Of a stretch of 9,266 nucleotides of DNA, positions 1 through 7,503 are shown piece after piece. Position 1 is the first letter of the stretch, and each line of letters starts with the position of its first letter. The notes under the pieces were generated by a model that had not been told where the DNA came from, searched no databases, and saw nothing but the letters and a program-made list of their open reading frames with translations. Source of the DNA: Firmicutes bacterium UBA3920 (GTDB lineage Bacteria; Bacillota; Clostridia; Caldicoprobacterales; Xylanivirgaceae); the NCBI GenBank assembly GCA_002386065.1, contig DGES01000124.1, forward strand, positions 1 to 9,266, read 5' to 3'. Both the position numbers and the translations under genes were made by a program.

Positions 1-7
1 TTTTATC

Positions 8-109
8 TCATATCTTATATATATCCCAGTCTTTATGATCATATAATAGATCTTCAATAAAAACATTATATATACCTAGCTCAATCGCCCATTGTAGAAG
101 TTGAAAATA
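8..109 (-). pseudogene. Possible gene remnant, 33 codons, no start codon
   Basis: On the minus strand this stretch is open for 33 codons and ends in TGA at 8-10. The upstream in-frame codon at 110-112 is TAA, and there is no ATG, GTG or TTG in the frame. The predicted peptide has a protein-like pattern (it includes LLQWAIELGIYNVFIEDLL and DHKDWDIY) rather than the low-complexity look expected from AT-rich spacer. I do not recognise the family. It overlaps the proposed promoter of the rightward operon. It could be the decayed tail of a divergent gene or simply chance in AT-rich DNA. Confidence 0.2.
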
Positions 110-128
110 TTATTTTTTATGATAATAT
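101..128 (+). promoter_or_regulatory. Putative sigma-A promoter of the dnaD-like/dnaI-like operon
   Basis: TTGAAA at 101-106 and TAATAT at 123-128 are separated by 16 bp, about 33 bp before the first start codon. The surrounding DNA is extremely AT-rich, so alternative -10 boxes in the same run are possible. A GAGG ribosome binding site follows at 150-153, eight bases before the ATG. Confidence 0.45.
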
Positions 129-161
129 ATATTTACATTATTAGAAAAAGAGGATGATGTT

Positions 162-1652
162 ATGCACCTGTGTTCCTTTGCCGACAACTATAAAATTTTT
201 GATGTAACTCCTCTGGAAAATATATTTATACAAGAATTTATGTTAAGGGCTCCAGGAGATTTCGTTAAGGTATATATATATGGTCTCAGCCAATGTTATA
301 ATGGGCACCATATGGATATAAATTCATTTGCCCGTGATCTTGGTATGGGTAAGGACATGGTGGAAAATGCCTTTCAATATTGGGAAAGGCAGGGAATATT
401 AAAATTAGAATGGACAGATAATACCATATCATCCATACAATATTATAATATAAAAGACGTCGTCTACAATAAAAACTATAATGTCGAAAAGACTTTATAT
501 AAATATAAAGACTTCAATCAAAATTTGCAATTAATATTTGGTACAAGGCTCTTAACTCCACAGGAATATATTAAAATCTATGATTGGATAGAAGTGTTAA
601 ACCTTCCAAAAGAAGTAATACTTATGATGATACAGTTTTATCTCTCGAAAAAAGGACCTAACCTCAGTATAAATTACTTAGATAAGGTTGCAATACAGTG
701 GGCAAAGGATGGCATAGATACGCTGCAAAAGGCAGAAGAATACATACAGACAAGTGAAAACTGTTATAAGGACACAGTTGCTGTACTTAAATATTTAGGC
801 ATACATCGGAACCCTTCTAAAGTTGAATTAGAACTTTACAAAAAATGGCGTGATGTTTGGGGTTTTTCTTTAAATGCCATACTGCAGGCCTGTAGGGAAA
901 CTGCTAAAGTACAGTCTCCAAATTTTGCATATTTAGATAAGGTACTAGAAAATATGCACAGCCAAGGACTTAAAACACCACAAGAGATAAGAACTTATCA
1001 ATCTTCTAGGAAATCTGTAAATCATTTAATAAGGGATATCCTATACAATTTGGGACAGAGTAATGTAACACCTACCCCAGAACATCAAGAGCTCTATATT
1101 AAATGGACAGAAACATGGCAGATTGAACATTCTGTGATACTAATAGCCTGTAAGCAATGTGTAAGAAATAAGACAAATACCTTTGAAGCTTTAGATGTGT
1201 TGCTACAAAAGTGGTTAGACTATGATCTTCGTACATATGCCGATATAAAGGCATATATAGAAAGAAAGAAAAAACTCGATATGGATATAAGGGTTGTATT
1301 AGATAGGGCAGGCGAAAACCGATCACCTACTTCAGCCGATAGGCGTCTATTTTTAAAATGGACGAATGAGTGGAATATGCCCTATGAAGTTGTTCTCCTT
1401 GCAGCCGAGTATTCAATTAAAGCACAAAATAAGATAGCCTTTATGCACAAGATACTCGAAAATTGGTATAACGCAAATATAACTACGGTAAGTGAAGCAA
1501 AAGAGGATCATAAACAGCATAAAAGCGGTGCTAAAACGGCAATGCAAGATAGCGCCGGCGTCAAAAAACAAGTTGACTTTAATAAATTTGAACAACACAA
1601 ATATACCGATGATGAGCTTGAAGCATTATTCGAAGATATCGAAGGGGATTGA
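162..1652 (+). CDS. DnaD-family replication initiation / helicase-loading protein with four tandem DDBH2-type repeats
   Basis: This is probably a primosomal co-loader that remodels DNA and helps bring the replicative helicase to the origin or to stalled forks, as DnaB and DnaD do in Bacillus. Residues about 10-100 form a DDBH1 winged-helix domain with the family pattern FIQEFMLRAPGDFVKVYIYGL followed by ..YWERQGIL. Four DDBH2-like units follow at about 121-196, 204-280, 290-367 and 376-447. They are marked by the recurring tryptophans DW142, KW229, KW315 and KW400, spaced 85-87 residues. The C-terminus, after a polar linker (450-470), carries an F-N-x-F-x-Q acidic tail at 473-496, typical of this family. 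The ATG has GAGG eight bases upstream. By position, just before the DnaI-like loader, it corresponds to the Bacillus DnaB initiator rather than DnaD, so no symbol is given. At 496 aa it appears longer than usual one- or two-repeat homologues. Confidence 0.9.
   Translation: MHLCSFADNYKIFDVTPLENIFIQEFMLRAPGDFVKVYIYGLSQCYNGHHMDINSFARDLGMGKDMVENAFQYWERQGILKLEWTDNTISSIQYYNIKDVVYNKNYNVEKTLYKYKDFNQNLQLIFGTRLLTPQEYIKIYDWIEVLNLPKEVILMMIQFYLSKKGPNLSINYLDKVAIQWAKDGIDTLQKAEEYIQTSENCYKDTVAVLKYLGIHRNPSKVELELYKKWRDVWGFSLNAILQACRETAKVQSPNFAYLDKVLENMHSQGLKTPQEIRTYQSSRKSVNHLIRDILYNLGQSNVTPTPEHQELYIKWTETWQIEHSVILIACKQCVRNKTNTFEALDVLLQKWLDYDLRTYADIKAYIERKKKLDMDIRVVLDRAGENRSPTSADRRLFLKWTNEWNMPYEVVLLAAEYSIKAQNKIAFMHKILENWYNANITTVSEAKEDHKQHKSGAKTAMQDSAGVKKQVDFNKFEQHKYTDDELEALFEDIEGD
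1553..1560. repeat. CGCCGGCG palindrome, copy 1
   Basis: A GC-only 8-bp palindrome lies in the linker part of the DnaD-like gene, where it is read as AGC GCC GGC GTC (Ser-Ala-Gly-Val, residues 464-467). The surrounding DNA is AT-rich. Identical copies occur at 5625-5632 and 7163-7170. Confidence 0.6.
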
Positions 1653-1654
1653 AT

Positions 1655-2662
1655 ATGAAGGATAGGATTATTAAAGACATTTTAAAAGAATATGACAGCC
1701 TACGTCTTAAAGAAAAAGAAGCCCTAATCCAAAAACAAAATGAGGTATATGCAAAGATACCTGAGATGGAGGCTCTGCAAAATGAATTAGTGGAACTCAT
1801 GGGAACAGCTTCGAGAAATATTATAAATAATCCACAAGACGCAGAGTCTACTATTCCATACCTCAAAAAAAGAGTCCGTGCTTTGCGGAAAAAAGAACAA
1901 AAATTACTTGAAGAACACGGCTTCCCTCCTGACTATCTCCTCCCTAAATATCGCTGCCCGATATGTCAAGATACCGGTTATGTAGGAGATATGATAAAAA
2001 ACAGGTGTAAATGTCTTACCCAGAGAATACTTATAGAAACCTATCAGCTATCAGATATGCAAGACCTGGATATCCAAAACTTTCAGACATTCAATCCTGA
2101 CGTATTTCCCAATACATATCCAAAAGGTAGTAAAGTAACCCAAAGGGAGTATATGGTGGCAGTAAAAAAACGCCTACTAGGCTATGTAGAGCATTTTCCT
2201 AACAACAAAAGAAAAACAATACTATTTACCGGAAAGACAGGTCTTGGCAAAACTTTTCTATTAAACTGCCTTGCCAAAGCTATAATGGATAAGGGATATA
2301 CTGTAATGCGGATAACCTCATATAAGCTATTTGATAGACTGTTTTTTAGTTCCCTTAGAGATAAAGAAGAAAGCATAGAACTTCTATCCTATTTGTTTGA
2401 CATAGATGTCCTAATAATAGATGATCTGGGCACTGAAACACGAAGAAATAACTATACACAAGAAGATCTGTTTAATATATTAAATGAACGTATGCTGACC
2501 GCTAAACATACATTTTTATCTACTAATCTAAGTTTAAGTGATATACAGGATAGATATTCTGATAGAATAGCATCCCGTCTATTTGATACATCTAATACAA
2601 TGCTTATAAAATTCATAGGTGAAGATTTACGTATAATATCAAAAAGTCGTCAGGAAATCTGA
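1655..2662 (+). CDS. DnaI/DnaC-like AAA+ helicase loader
   Basis: This is an ATPase expected to load the replicative helicase onto DNA. Numbered from the chosen ATG (335 aa), an N-terminal helical, coiled-coil-like region rich in Lys and Glu (about 1-90) is followed by a zinc-finger-like C101-x2-C104 ... C118-x-C120. Then comes an AAA+ core with Walker A GKTGLGKT at 193-200, Walker B LIIDDLG at 253-259, a sensor-1 STN at 289-291 and a DRIASR arginine-finger region ending at R308. The ATG at 1655 is preferred because AAGGGG at 1642-1647 lies seven bases upstream. A TTG at 1649 in the same frame would leave only one base. It starts two bases after the upstream stop, so the two genes are translationally linked. 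Its last codons overlap the convergent helicase gene by 13 bp and lie inside a terminator palindrome. Bacillus calls the positional equivalent dnaI. Confidence 0.92.
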   Translation: MKDRIIKDILKEYDSLRLKEKEALIQKQNEVYAKIPEMEALQNELVELMGTASRNIINNPQDAESTIPYLKKRVRALRKKEQKLLEEHGFPPDYLLPKYRCPICQDTGYVGDMIKNRCKCLTQRILIETYQLSDMQDLDIQNFQTFNPDVFPNTYPKGSKVTQREYMVAVKKRLLGYVEHFPNNKRKTILFTGKTGLGKTFLLNCLAKAIMDKGYTVMRITSYKLFDRLFFSSLRDKEESIELLSYLFDIDVLIIDDLGTETRRNNYTQEDLFNILNERMLTAKHTFLSTNLSLSDIQDRYSDRIASRLFDTSNTMLIKFIGEDLRIISKSRQEI

Positions 2663-2671
2663 CGACTTTTT
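2641..2671. terminator. Bidirectional intrinsic terminator inside two overlapping convergent genes
   Basis: A perfect 13-bp inverted repeat has arms at 2641-2653 (AAAAAGTCGTCAG) and 2659-2671, with a 5-base loop GAAAT. The GC-containing core stem GTCGTCAG/CTGACGAC is 8 bp and is flanked by five A on one side and five T on the other, so transcripts of either strand get a hairpin followed by a U run. It contains the stop codons of both the loader gene (TGA 2660-2662) and the helicase gene (TGA, complement of 2650-2652). Confidence 0.88.
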
Positions 2672-3987
2672 GCATAGTTTGCAAATTTGGTAAATTGTCC
2701 AAGCCATACAAGTTCTACTGTACCTGTAGGACCATTTCGCTGCTTTGCTATTATTACCTCTGCTATATTCTGTTTTTCAGTATCCGGATTATAATATTCA
2801 TCCCTATATAAAAATACTACTACATCGGCATCCTGCTCAATAGCCCCCGACTCCCTAAGATCACTGAGCATTGGCCTATGATCTGTTCTTGCCTCAGGTG
2901 CTCTACTGAGCTGTGATAGAGTAACTACAGGAACATCTAACTCTCTAGCAAGTGCTTTTAGCGAACGGGAGATCTCAGATATCTCTTGTTGTCTATTCTC
3001 TGGCCTGCCCCGTCCTGACATGAGCTGAAGATAGTCTATAACCACCATACCTAGACCATGCTCTAATTTAAGCCGCCTTGCCTTTGAGCGCATTTCCATA
3101 ACTGATATACCAGGAGTATCATCTATAAATATGGGGGCCTGAGATAGAGGACTTGCAGCTTGTACTAATTTTATCCAATCGGTATCTTCTAAATCCCCAG
3201 TCCGTACCTTTTGAAGCTCTACATTCGCTTCAGAACTAAGCATACGTTGGACCAATTGCGACTTAGACATCTCTAAGCTGAATATAGCTACAGGAATACC
3301 TTCGTTAATAGCTGCATATTGGGCAATATTTAAGGCGAAACTTGTCTTTCCCATAGATGGACGGGCAGCTATGAGCACAAAGTCCGATGGATGAAGTCCT
3401 GCAGTCATGAGATCAAAGTCAGTAAATCCAGTGGGTACTCCTATTATCTTACCTTTGTTTTTAGACAATTCTTCTATTTGGGCATATGCATCAAGTAAAG
3501 CCACTTTTATAGGTTCAAAATCTGCCCTGCTCCGGCGCTCTGCAATCTTGAATATCCGTTTTTCTGCTTCATCTAGTATAATGTCTACTTCTTGCTGTGC
3601 CTCATAGCTATCTTTTATAATGTCATTTGACGCCTTTATAAGACGTCTCAATATGGCTTTTTCCTCCACAATACGTATATAGTATTTGACATTGGCAGTA
3701 CTTGGGACTACCATAGATAGCTCCGTTAGATATGCCGCCCCTATACCCTCAAGTGTGCCCCTCTGCCTCAATGCCTCAGTTAAGGTAATGAGATCAACTG
3801 GCTCACCCTGTTCATACATACCAAGTATTGCATTGTATATCTCCTTATGTGCGTCGGAATAAAAATCATCACTTGTCAAGATCTCTGAAGCAGCAGCTAT
3901 GGCCTCTTTATCCATCATCATAGACCCTAACACTGACTGTTCTGCCTCCAAGCTATATGGAGGCATACGCACTATAGTATCACTCAT
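2650..3987 (-). CDS. dnaB: Replicative DNA helicase, DnaB family
   Basis: This is the hexameric 5'-3' helicase that unwinds the replication fork; Bacillus names it dnaC. Numbered from the ATG at 3987 (445 aa), the N-terminal primase-binding domain opens with MPPYSLEAEQSVLGS at 8-22 and runs to about 150. After a linker, the RecA-like domain has Walker A RPSMGKTS at 209-216, catalytic Glu in SLEMS (E239), Walker B VVIDYLQLM at about 315-323, the SQLSR segment and the arginine-finger KQRNGPTG at 415-422. There is no intein. A TTG at 4005 would add six residues and has AAGGGA only four bases upstream. The ATG has a weak GGTG eight bases upstream but gives the family-typical N-terminus, so it is preferred with moderate certainty. 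It is the last gene of the minus-strand operon and converges with the loader gene. The C-terminal KSRQIS is encoded by the shared terminator. Confidence 0.96.
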   Translation of the reverse strand: MSDTIVRMPPYSLEAEQSVLGSMMMDKEAIAAASEILTSDDFYSDAHKEIYNAILGMYEQGEPVDLITLTEALRQRGTLEGIGAAYLTELSMVVPSTANVKYYIRIVEEKAILRRLIKASNDIIKDSYEAQQEVDIILDEAEKRIFKIAERRSRADFEPIKVALLDAYAQIEELSKNKGKIIGVPTGFTDFDLMTAGLHPSDFVLIAARPSMGKTSFALNIAQYAAINEGIPVAIFSLEMSKSQLVQRMLSSEANVELQKVRTGDLEDTDWIKLVQAASPLSQAPIFIDDTPGISVMEMRSKARRLKLEHGLGMVVIDYLQLMSGRGRPENRQQEISEISRSLKALARELDVPVVTLSQLSRAPEARTDHRPMLSDLRESGAIEQDADVVVFLYRDEYYNPDTEKQNIAEVIIAKQRNGPTGTVELVWLGQFTKFANYAKSRQIS

Positions 3988-4030
3988 ATAAGCCACACCA
4001 TCCAATCATTCCCTTATTCCCAAATTATAT

Positions 4031-4477
4031 CTATTCTGCCTCTACAGATACCTTGAGTTTAGCTGTAACTTCAGGGTATACCTTTACATCCAGCTCTATC
4101 TCTCCTAAAGTCTTTATTGGTTCATCAAGGACTATCTTACGTCTATCCAATTTTATACCATGTTGTTTCTCTAGTGCCTCAGCTATCTCCTTACTAGTTA
4201 TAGAACCAAAAAGTTTACCCTTTTCACCACTTTTTGCCTTAAGGGCAACTTTTATTCCTTCCAGTTTCTTTGCAAGTTCCTTAGCTTCTTTCAATTCCTG
4301 TTCCATCCGCTTAGCCTCTACCTTTTTTCGCTCCTTTAATTGGGCCATATTCTTTTTGTTGGCCTCCACCGCAAGATTTCTAGGAAATAGATAATTCCTT
4401 GCATATCCCGGACTCACATCTACAACATCGCCCTTTACACCATGATTTTTCACATCTTCTAAAAGTATCACCTTCAT
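4031..4477 (-). CDS. rplI: 50S ribosomal protein L9
   Basis: This is a large-subunit protein that binds 23S rRNA near the L1 stalk base and helps maintain reading frame. The N-terminal domain is canonical (MKVILLEDVKNHGVKGDVVDV, then GYARNYLFPRNLA). A long charged connecting helix (about 41-78, KERKKVEAKRMEQ...) follows, then the C-terminal domain with KGKLFGSITSKEIAEAL and EVTAKLKVSVE. At 148 aa it matches the usual length. Two adjacent ATGs are possible. The second, at 4477, gives the family N-terminus and lies six bases after AAGGTGA (4484-4490), against three for the ATG at 4480. The chosen start overlaps the gdpP stop by one base (TGATG), so the two genes are translationally coupled. Confidence 0.97.
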   Translation of the reverse strand: MKVILLEDVKNHGVKGDVVDVSPGYARNYLFPRNLAVEANKKNMAQLKERKKVEAKRMEQELKEAKELAKKLEGIKVALKAKSGEKGKLFGSITSKEIAEALEKQHGIKLDRRKIVLDEPIKTLGEIELDVKVYPEVTAKLKVSVEAE

Positions 4478-6474
4478 CATTTCTCACCTTCCCTTAAATA
4501 TTCATATATAGCATCTTTAAGCATTGATTTAGCCTCTTCCATACTAACACCTTCAAGCTGTGCACCTGCAATGGTCAAATGTCCTCCACCGCCTAGCTTT
4601 TCTAGCACCAGCTGTACGTTTACATCTCCAAGCGATCGACCACTTATAAGTATATGATCACTTCTCCTTGCCAATACAAACGAAGTGTTTATCCCTCTTA
4701 TTGTGAGCAATGTGTCTGCTGCCTGTGCAGCTATGAGGGGGGCATTTTTAACACCTTTAGGACATTGAGATATTACAATTCCCTCCTCCACAAATTCTGC
4801 ACTGCGTACCGTCTGTGCCTTTGCAATATATGCATCCATATCATCTTGCAAAAACTGCCTTACAGCTGTAGGATCTGCTCCCCTTCGCCTCAGGTAAGAT
4901 GCTGCCTCAAATGTCCTTACCCCTGTCTTAAAGGTGAAATTCTTTGTATCCATTGTTATACCTGCCAGAAGGGCATCAGCTTCTATGGCTGCTAATTCTA
5001 CCTGCTCATCAAAATATTGCACTATCTCAGTCACCAGTTCACTTGTAGAGGAAGCATAGGGCTCTAAGTATGAAAGTACTGGATTTTCTATAAACTCTGT
5101 GCTCCTCCTGTGATGATCTATTACAACTATCTTATCAGCTGCCTCTATAAGTTCTGGCATCTCAGTAAAACTAGGCCGATGGGTATCCACTATTACCAAT
5201 AAACTGCGCTTATCTATATGCTCCAAGGCCTGGGAACCTTTTATGAATGCCTCTCTATATTCTTGTTTTTCAAAGAGTTTATCCATAAGATGGGCCACTG
5301 ATATACCATTTCTTCCTTGAATTATATAAGCTTCTTTTTCAATATGTTTTGCACATCTATATATACCAAGGGCAGCCCCTATGCAATCCAAGTCTGGCAC
5401 CTCGTGCCCCATTATAAATACTTCGCTGGACTGGAGCATAAGCTGTTTTAATGCATTCGATATTACCCGTGATTTTACCTTACTACGCTTTTCCACTGCC
5501 TTAGTCTTTCCACCATAGAATAGAAGCTTATCGCCCCGCTTTATTACTGCCTGATCGCCACCTCTGCCTAATGCCAAATCAATAGCTGACTGTGCATAGT
5601 TACTACACTGTCTAGGGGTATCACCGCCGGCGCCTACACCTATACTCAATGTAACAGGAATCTGATTGCCTTCGTCTATCTCACGTATCATATCCAGTAT
5701 GTTAAACTTTTTCTCTTCTACTTTTGCCAGATATCTCTCCTGTGTTACAACTATAAACTTATCTCTATCGTATTTCTTCCAGCTTGCCTTGAGAGAACTT
5801 GCCCATTTCCCTATCCTGCCATCAATTTCTGCAAGCACTGCAGGTTTTCTAGTATCTTCTGTCTTTGCCATTACCTCATCATAGTTATCCACCTGCATAA
5901 TCATTATTACAATCTGGCTTTCTTCACATTTTGTCTTTAGCTCTACTTCATTGGTGATATCATCCCAATATAGAAGTATTATAGCACTAGATTTTTCAGC
6001 TGCGGCATCTATCTCAACTGGTACCCACATGACATTATACCATCGTCCGTCATGTTGAATATGTTTTGACCTTGTAGTTGTATTGTCAAGCATATTATTA
6101 ATCTTAAGCTCCGGTACATATTCTGCAATATTTTTGTTGAACATCTTTTTATTGCCCATTATCTCACTAAATCGCGGATTATACCACATTATAGAGCCAT
6201 CCATCTCAAGTACTACCAAAGGCATGGGTATACTTATAACGGCATTTTTAGTTGCCCAATCAATATGCTCTGACAAAGTCTCCAAATGGGCAACCCATTC
6301 TTCCCTACGCCTCTCCCCTATCTTATAATTGTAATATACAAAACATGCCCATACGATTATTGCAATTACGGCAACATGCCAATCATAAAAAAACAGTATT
6401 AGGGAGAGCAAGAGAACATACCATATATATATGCGCACTTCTGGGATATTTAATTCCTTCATAGGATCCTTCAT
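4477..6474 (-). CDS. gdpP: Cyclic-di-AMP phosphodiesterase GdpP (DHH/DHHA1, membrane-bound)
   Basis: This enzyme hydrolyses c-di-AMP to 5'-pApA and so affects potassium and osmolyte balance, cell-wall stress and beta-lactam tolerance in Firmicutes. Its 665 aa match the family. Two N-terminal membrane segments (about 16-30 and 32-48) are followed by a PAS-like domain (about 75-180) and a degenerate GGDEF domain (about 185-310). The GGDEF domain lacks the catalytic signature, with YDRDKF around 235-240 in its place, and keeps SIGVG at 277-281. The DHH domain has GHEVPDLDCIGA (356-367: H357, D361, D363), VDTH with D430, DHH at 453-455 and D509. DHHA1 carries GGGGH at 628-632. All expected metal ligands are visible. 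The ATG at 6474 has GCGGTGA nine bases upstream; a second ATG at 6462 is less well placed. It lies in the operon before rplI. Confidence 0.96.
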   Translation of the reverse strand: MKDPMKELNIPEVRIYIWYVLLLSLILFFYDWHVAVIAIIVWACFVYYNYKIGERRREEWVAHLETLSEHIDWATKNAVISIPMPLVVLEMDGSIMWYNPRFSEIMGNKKMFNKNIAEYVPELKINNMLDNTTTRSKHIQHDGRWYNVMWVPVEIDAAAEKSSAIILLYWDDITNEVELKTKCEESQIVIMIMQVDNYDEVMAKTEDTRKPAVLAEIDGRIGKWASSLKASWKKYDRDKFIVVTQERYLAKVEEKKFNILDMIREIDEGNQIPVTLSIGVGAGGDTPRQCSNYAQSAIDLALGRGGDQAVIKRGDKLLFYGGKTKAVEKRSKVKSRVISNALKQLMLQSSEVFIMGHEVPDLDCIGAALGIYRCAKHIEKEAYIIQGRNGISVAHLMDKLFEKQEYREAFIKGSQALEHIDKRSLLVIVDTHRPSFTEMPELIEAADKIVVIDHHRRSTEFIENPVLSYLEPYASSTSELVTEIVQYFDEQVELAAIEADALLAGITMDTKNFTFKTGVRTFEAASYLRRRGADPTAVRQFLQDDMDAYIAKAQTVRSAEFVEEGIVISQCPKGVKNAPLIAAQAADTLLTIRGINTSFVLARRSDHILISGRSLGDVNVQLVLEKLGGGGHLTIAGAQLEGVSMEEAKSMLKDAIYEYLREGEK
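5625..5632. repeat. CGCCGGCG palindrome, copy 2
   Basis: This is the same 8-bp GC palindrome as at 1553-1560. It lies in the degenerate GGDEF domain of gdpP and is read on the minus strand as GGC GCC GGC GGT (Gly-Ala-Gly-Gly, within SIGVGAGGD). Confidence 0.6.
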
Positions 6475-6512
6475 CTGATTACTTCACCGCCAATAGCATT
6501 ATAATTATTCTA

Positions 6513-7484
6513 TCAGGCTTTCTCTTTAGGTCCTCGTCCTATACCACGTATATTGAATATCTGGTCGAAGATCCCAATAAAAGTAAGGGGCGTTTTTAGA
6601 AGTAAAAATGACAATACTATTATTATATACTGTAGAGGTTTGGGAATTCTTGTCCTATTTAAAATAAATGTCAAAATAGCCAGCCCCTGCACTGAAAATA
6701 TAAAAGTAAATAACATAGATACAGTAGCACTTACGACATCGAAATTTTTTAATCCTATCCGATTACCCAATGTCGATAATAAAAATATTACAATAAAACC
6801 TCTAGTTGTTCCCCTCGGCAATTTCCATAGACTAAATTCAGGAATCTCCTGAACATCTACATTATACCGCTTTAATATCTTTCTCGATAGTAAAAAAACA
6901 CTACCTCCATATATTATAGCTGATATGACCAGTATAGATGGAGTTAACAGTTTTAATTGGTCTATTACTAGCTCTCCAAACTGCATAGAAGTTATTGTAT
7001 TATCCAATATCCCTATAGATTTATATATCTCTAATAGGTTAGATATGACTTCTCTATCTGTGGAAAAAAACTTACGCATAAAATCCCACGTATAAGTGAA
7101 TATATCCTGACCCATCATAAGAGATAGAACTTTTAACACTATAACTATAGAAATGAGAGCCGCGCCGGCGCACACTGCCAAGCTATCTGTTAAATCCAAC
7201 CGCTTATCTATTACATACGGCACTGCAATTATCATAGAAGCATAAGTAATAATTATAAACAAACTCAAGTATATATTTACAAACCCAATTAAAATACCTA
7301 TGATTGCAAGTGACAACAATGCAAATATCTGCCCTTTTCGCCGTGCCAATACCACGATGGGAACAGAACATAAAAGAACAAGAAAGTTAAGAAAAGGGAT
7401 GAAACTAAGCCCTACTATTCCCAATGTACATATAATAGCTATAAATATACTCTGTAAAATCGGATTTTCTTTAGTTTCTTTCAT
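6513..7484 (-). CDS. YybS-like multipass membrane protein (DUF2232 family)
   Basis: This is an integral membrane protein of unknown function, 323 aa from the ATG at 7484. About eight hydrophobic segments are visible (approximately 11-47, probably two, then 53-70, 72-92, 101-124, 179-200, 227-244, 251-275 and 285-305). There is a polar loop between the halves and a short basic tail (RGIGRGPKEKA). Size, topology and position between a MazG-like gene and gdpP fit the YybS/DUF2232 family found next to gdpP in Bacillus and Clostridia. No catalytic motif is apparent. A GTG at 7496 in the same frame would add four residues but sits directly on the GGAG at 7496-7499. The ATG is 11 bases from it, longer than ideal. 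The conserved linkage to gdpP suggests, without proving, a membrane or cell-envelope role. Confidence 0.82.
   Translation of the reverse strand: MKETKENPILQSIFIAIICTLGIVGLSFIPFLNFLVLLCSVPIVVLARRKGQIFALLSLAIIGILIGFVNIYLSLFIIITYASMIIAVPYVIDKRLDLTDSLAVCAGAALISIVIVLKVLSLMMGQDIFTYTWDFMRKFFSTDREVISNLLEIYKSIGILDNTITSMQFGELVIDQLKLLTPSILVISAIIYGGSVFLLSRKILKRYNVDVQEIPEFSLWKLPRGTTRGFIVIFLLSTLGNRIGLKNFDVVSATVSMLFTFIFSVQGLAILTFILNRTRIPKPLQYIIIVLSFLLLKTPLTFIGIFDQIFNIRGIGRGPKEKA
7163..7170. repeat. CGCCGGCG palindrome, copy 3
   Basis: This is the third copy of the GC palindrome. It lies in a membrane segment of the YybS-like gene and is read on the minus strand as TGC GCC GGC GCG (Cys-Ala-Gly-Ala). As in the other two copies, GCC GGC are in-frame codons. 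Confidence 0.6.
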
Positions 7485-7503
7485 ATAACACAACACTCCA
7501 TAA

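Noticed and set aside
270..285. Short TATATATA runs here and near 11-25 and 6423-6432 as repeats
   Set aside because: They are low-complexity tracts expected from base composition and ATA/TAT codon use, with no larger repeat unit.
1099..2376. Minus-strand open frames inside the DnaD-like and loader genes
   Set aside because: They overlap clearly coding plus-strand frames, have no family resemblance and no good start sites.
2650..3987. Possible intein in the helicase gene
   Set aside because: The length is normal and the Walker A and other motifs are uninterrupted.
4654..4995. Plus-strand Cys-rich open frame inside gdpP
   Set aside because: It is a shadow of the conserved DHH/DHHA1 region on the other strand, has no ribosome binding site, and its cysteines follow from the antisense codons.
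5885..5893. DnaA-box-like sequence (TTATCCACC), with weaker relatives near 5280 and 3907
   Set aside because: The matches are imperfect, far apart and inside conserved coding sequence. There is no cluster or adjacent AT-rich unwinding region to suggest an origin.
4659..5920. GGDEF motif loss in gdpP as a mutation or frameshift
   Set aside because: A degenerate GGDEF domain is normal for GdpP, and the reading frame and DHH/DHHA1 residues are intact.
6475..6530. TATAAT on the minus strand between yybS and gdpP as an internal promoter
   Set aside because: No -35-like hexamer lies 16-18 bases upstream, and the spacing to the gdpP ribosome binding site is very short. In AT-rich DNA the hexamer alone is weak evidence.
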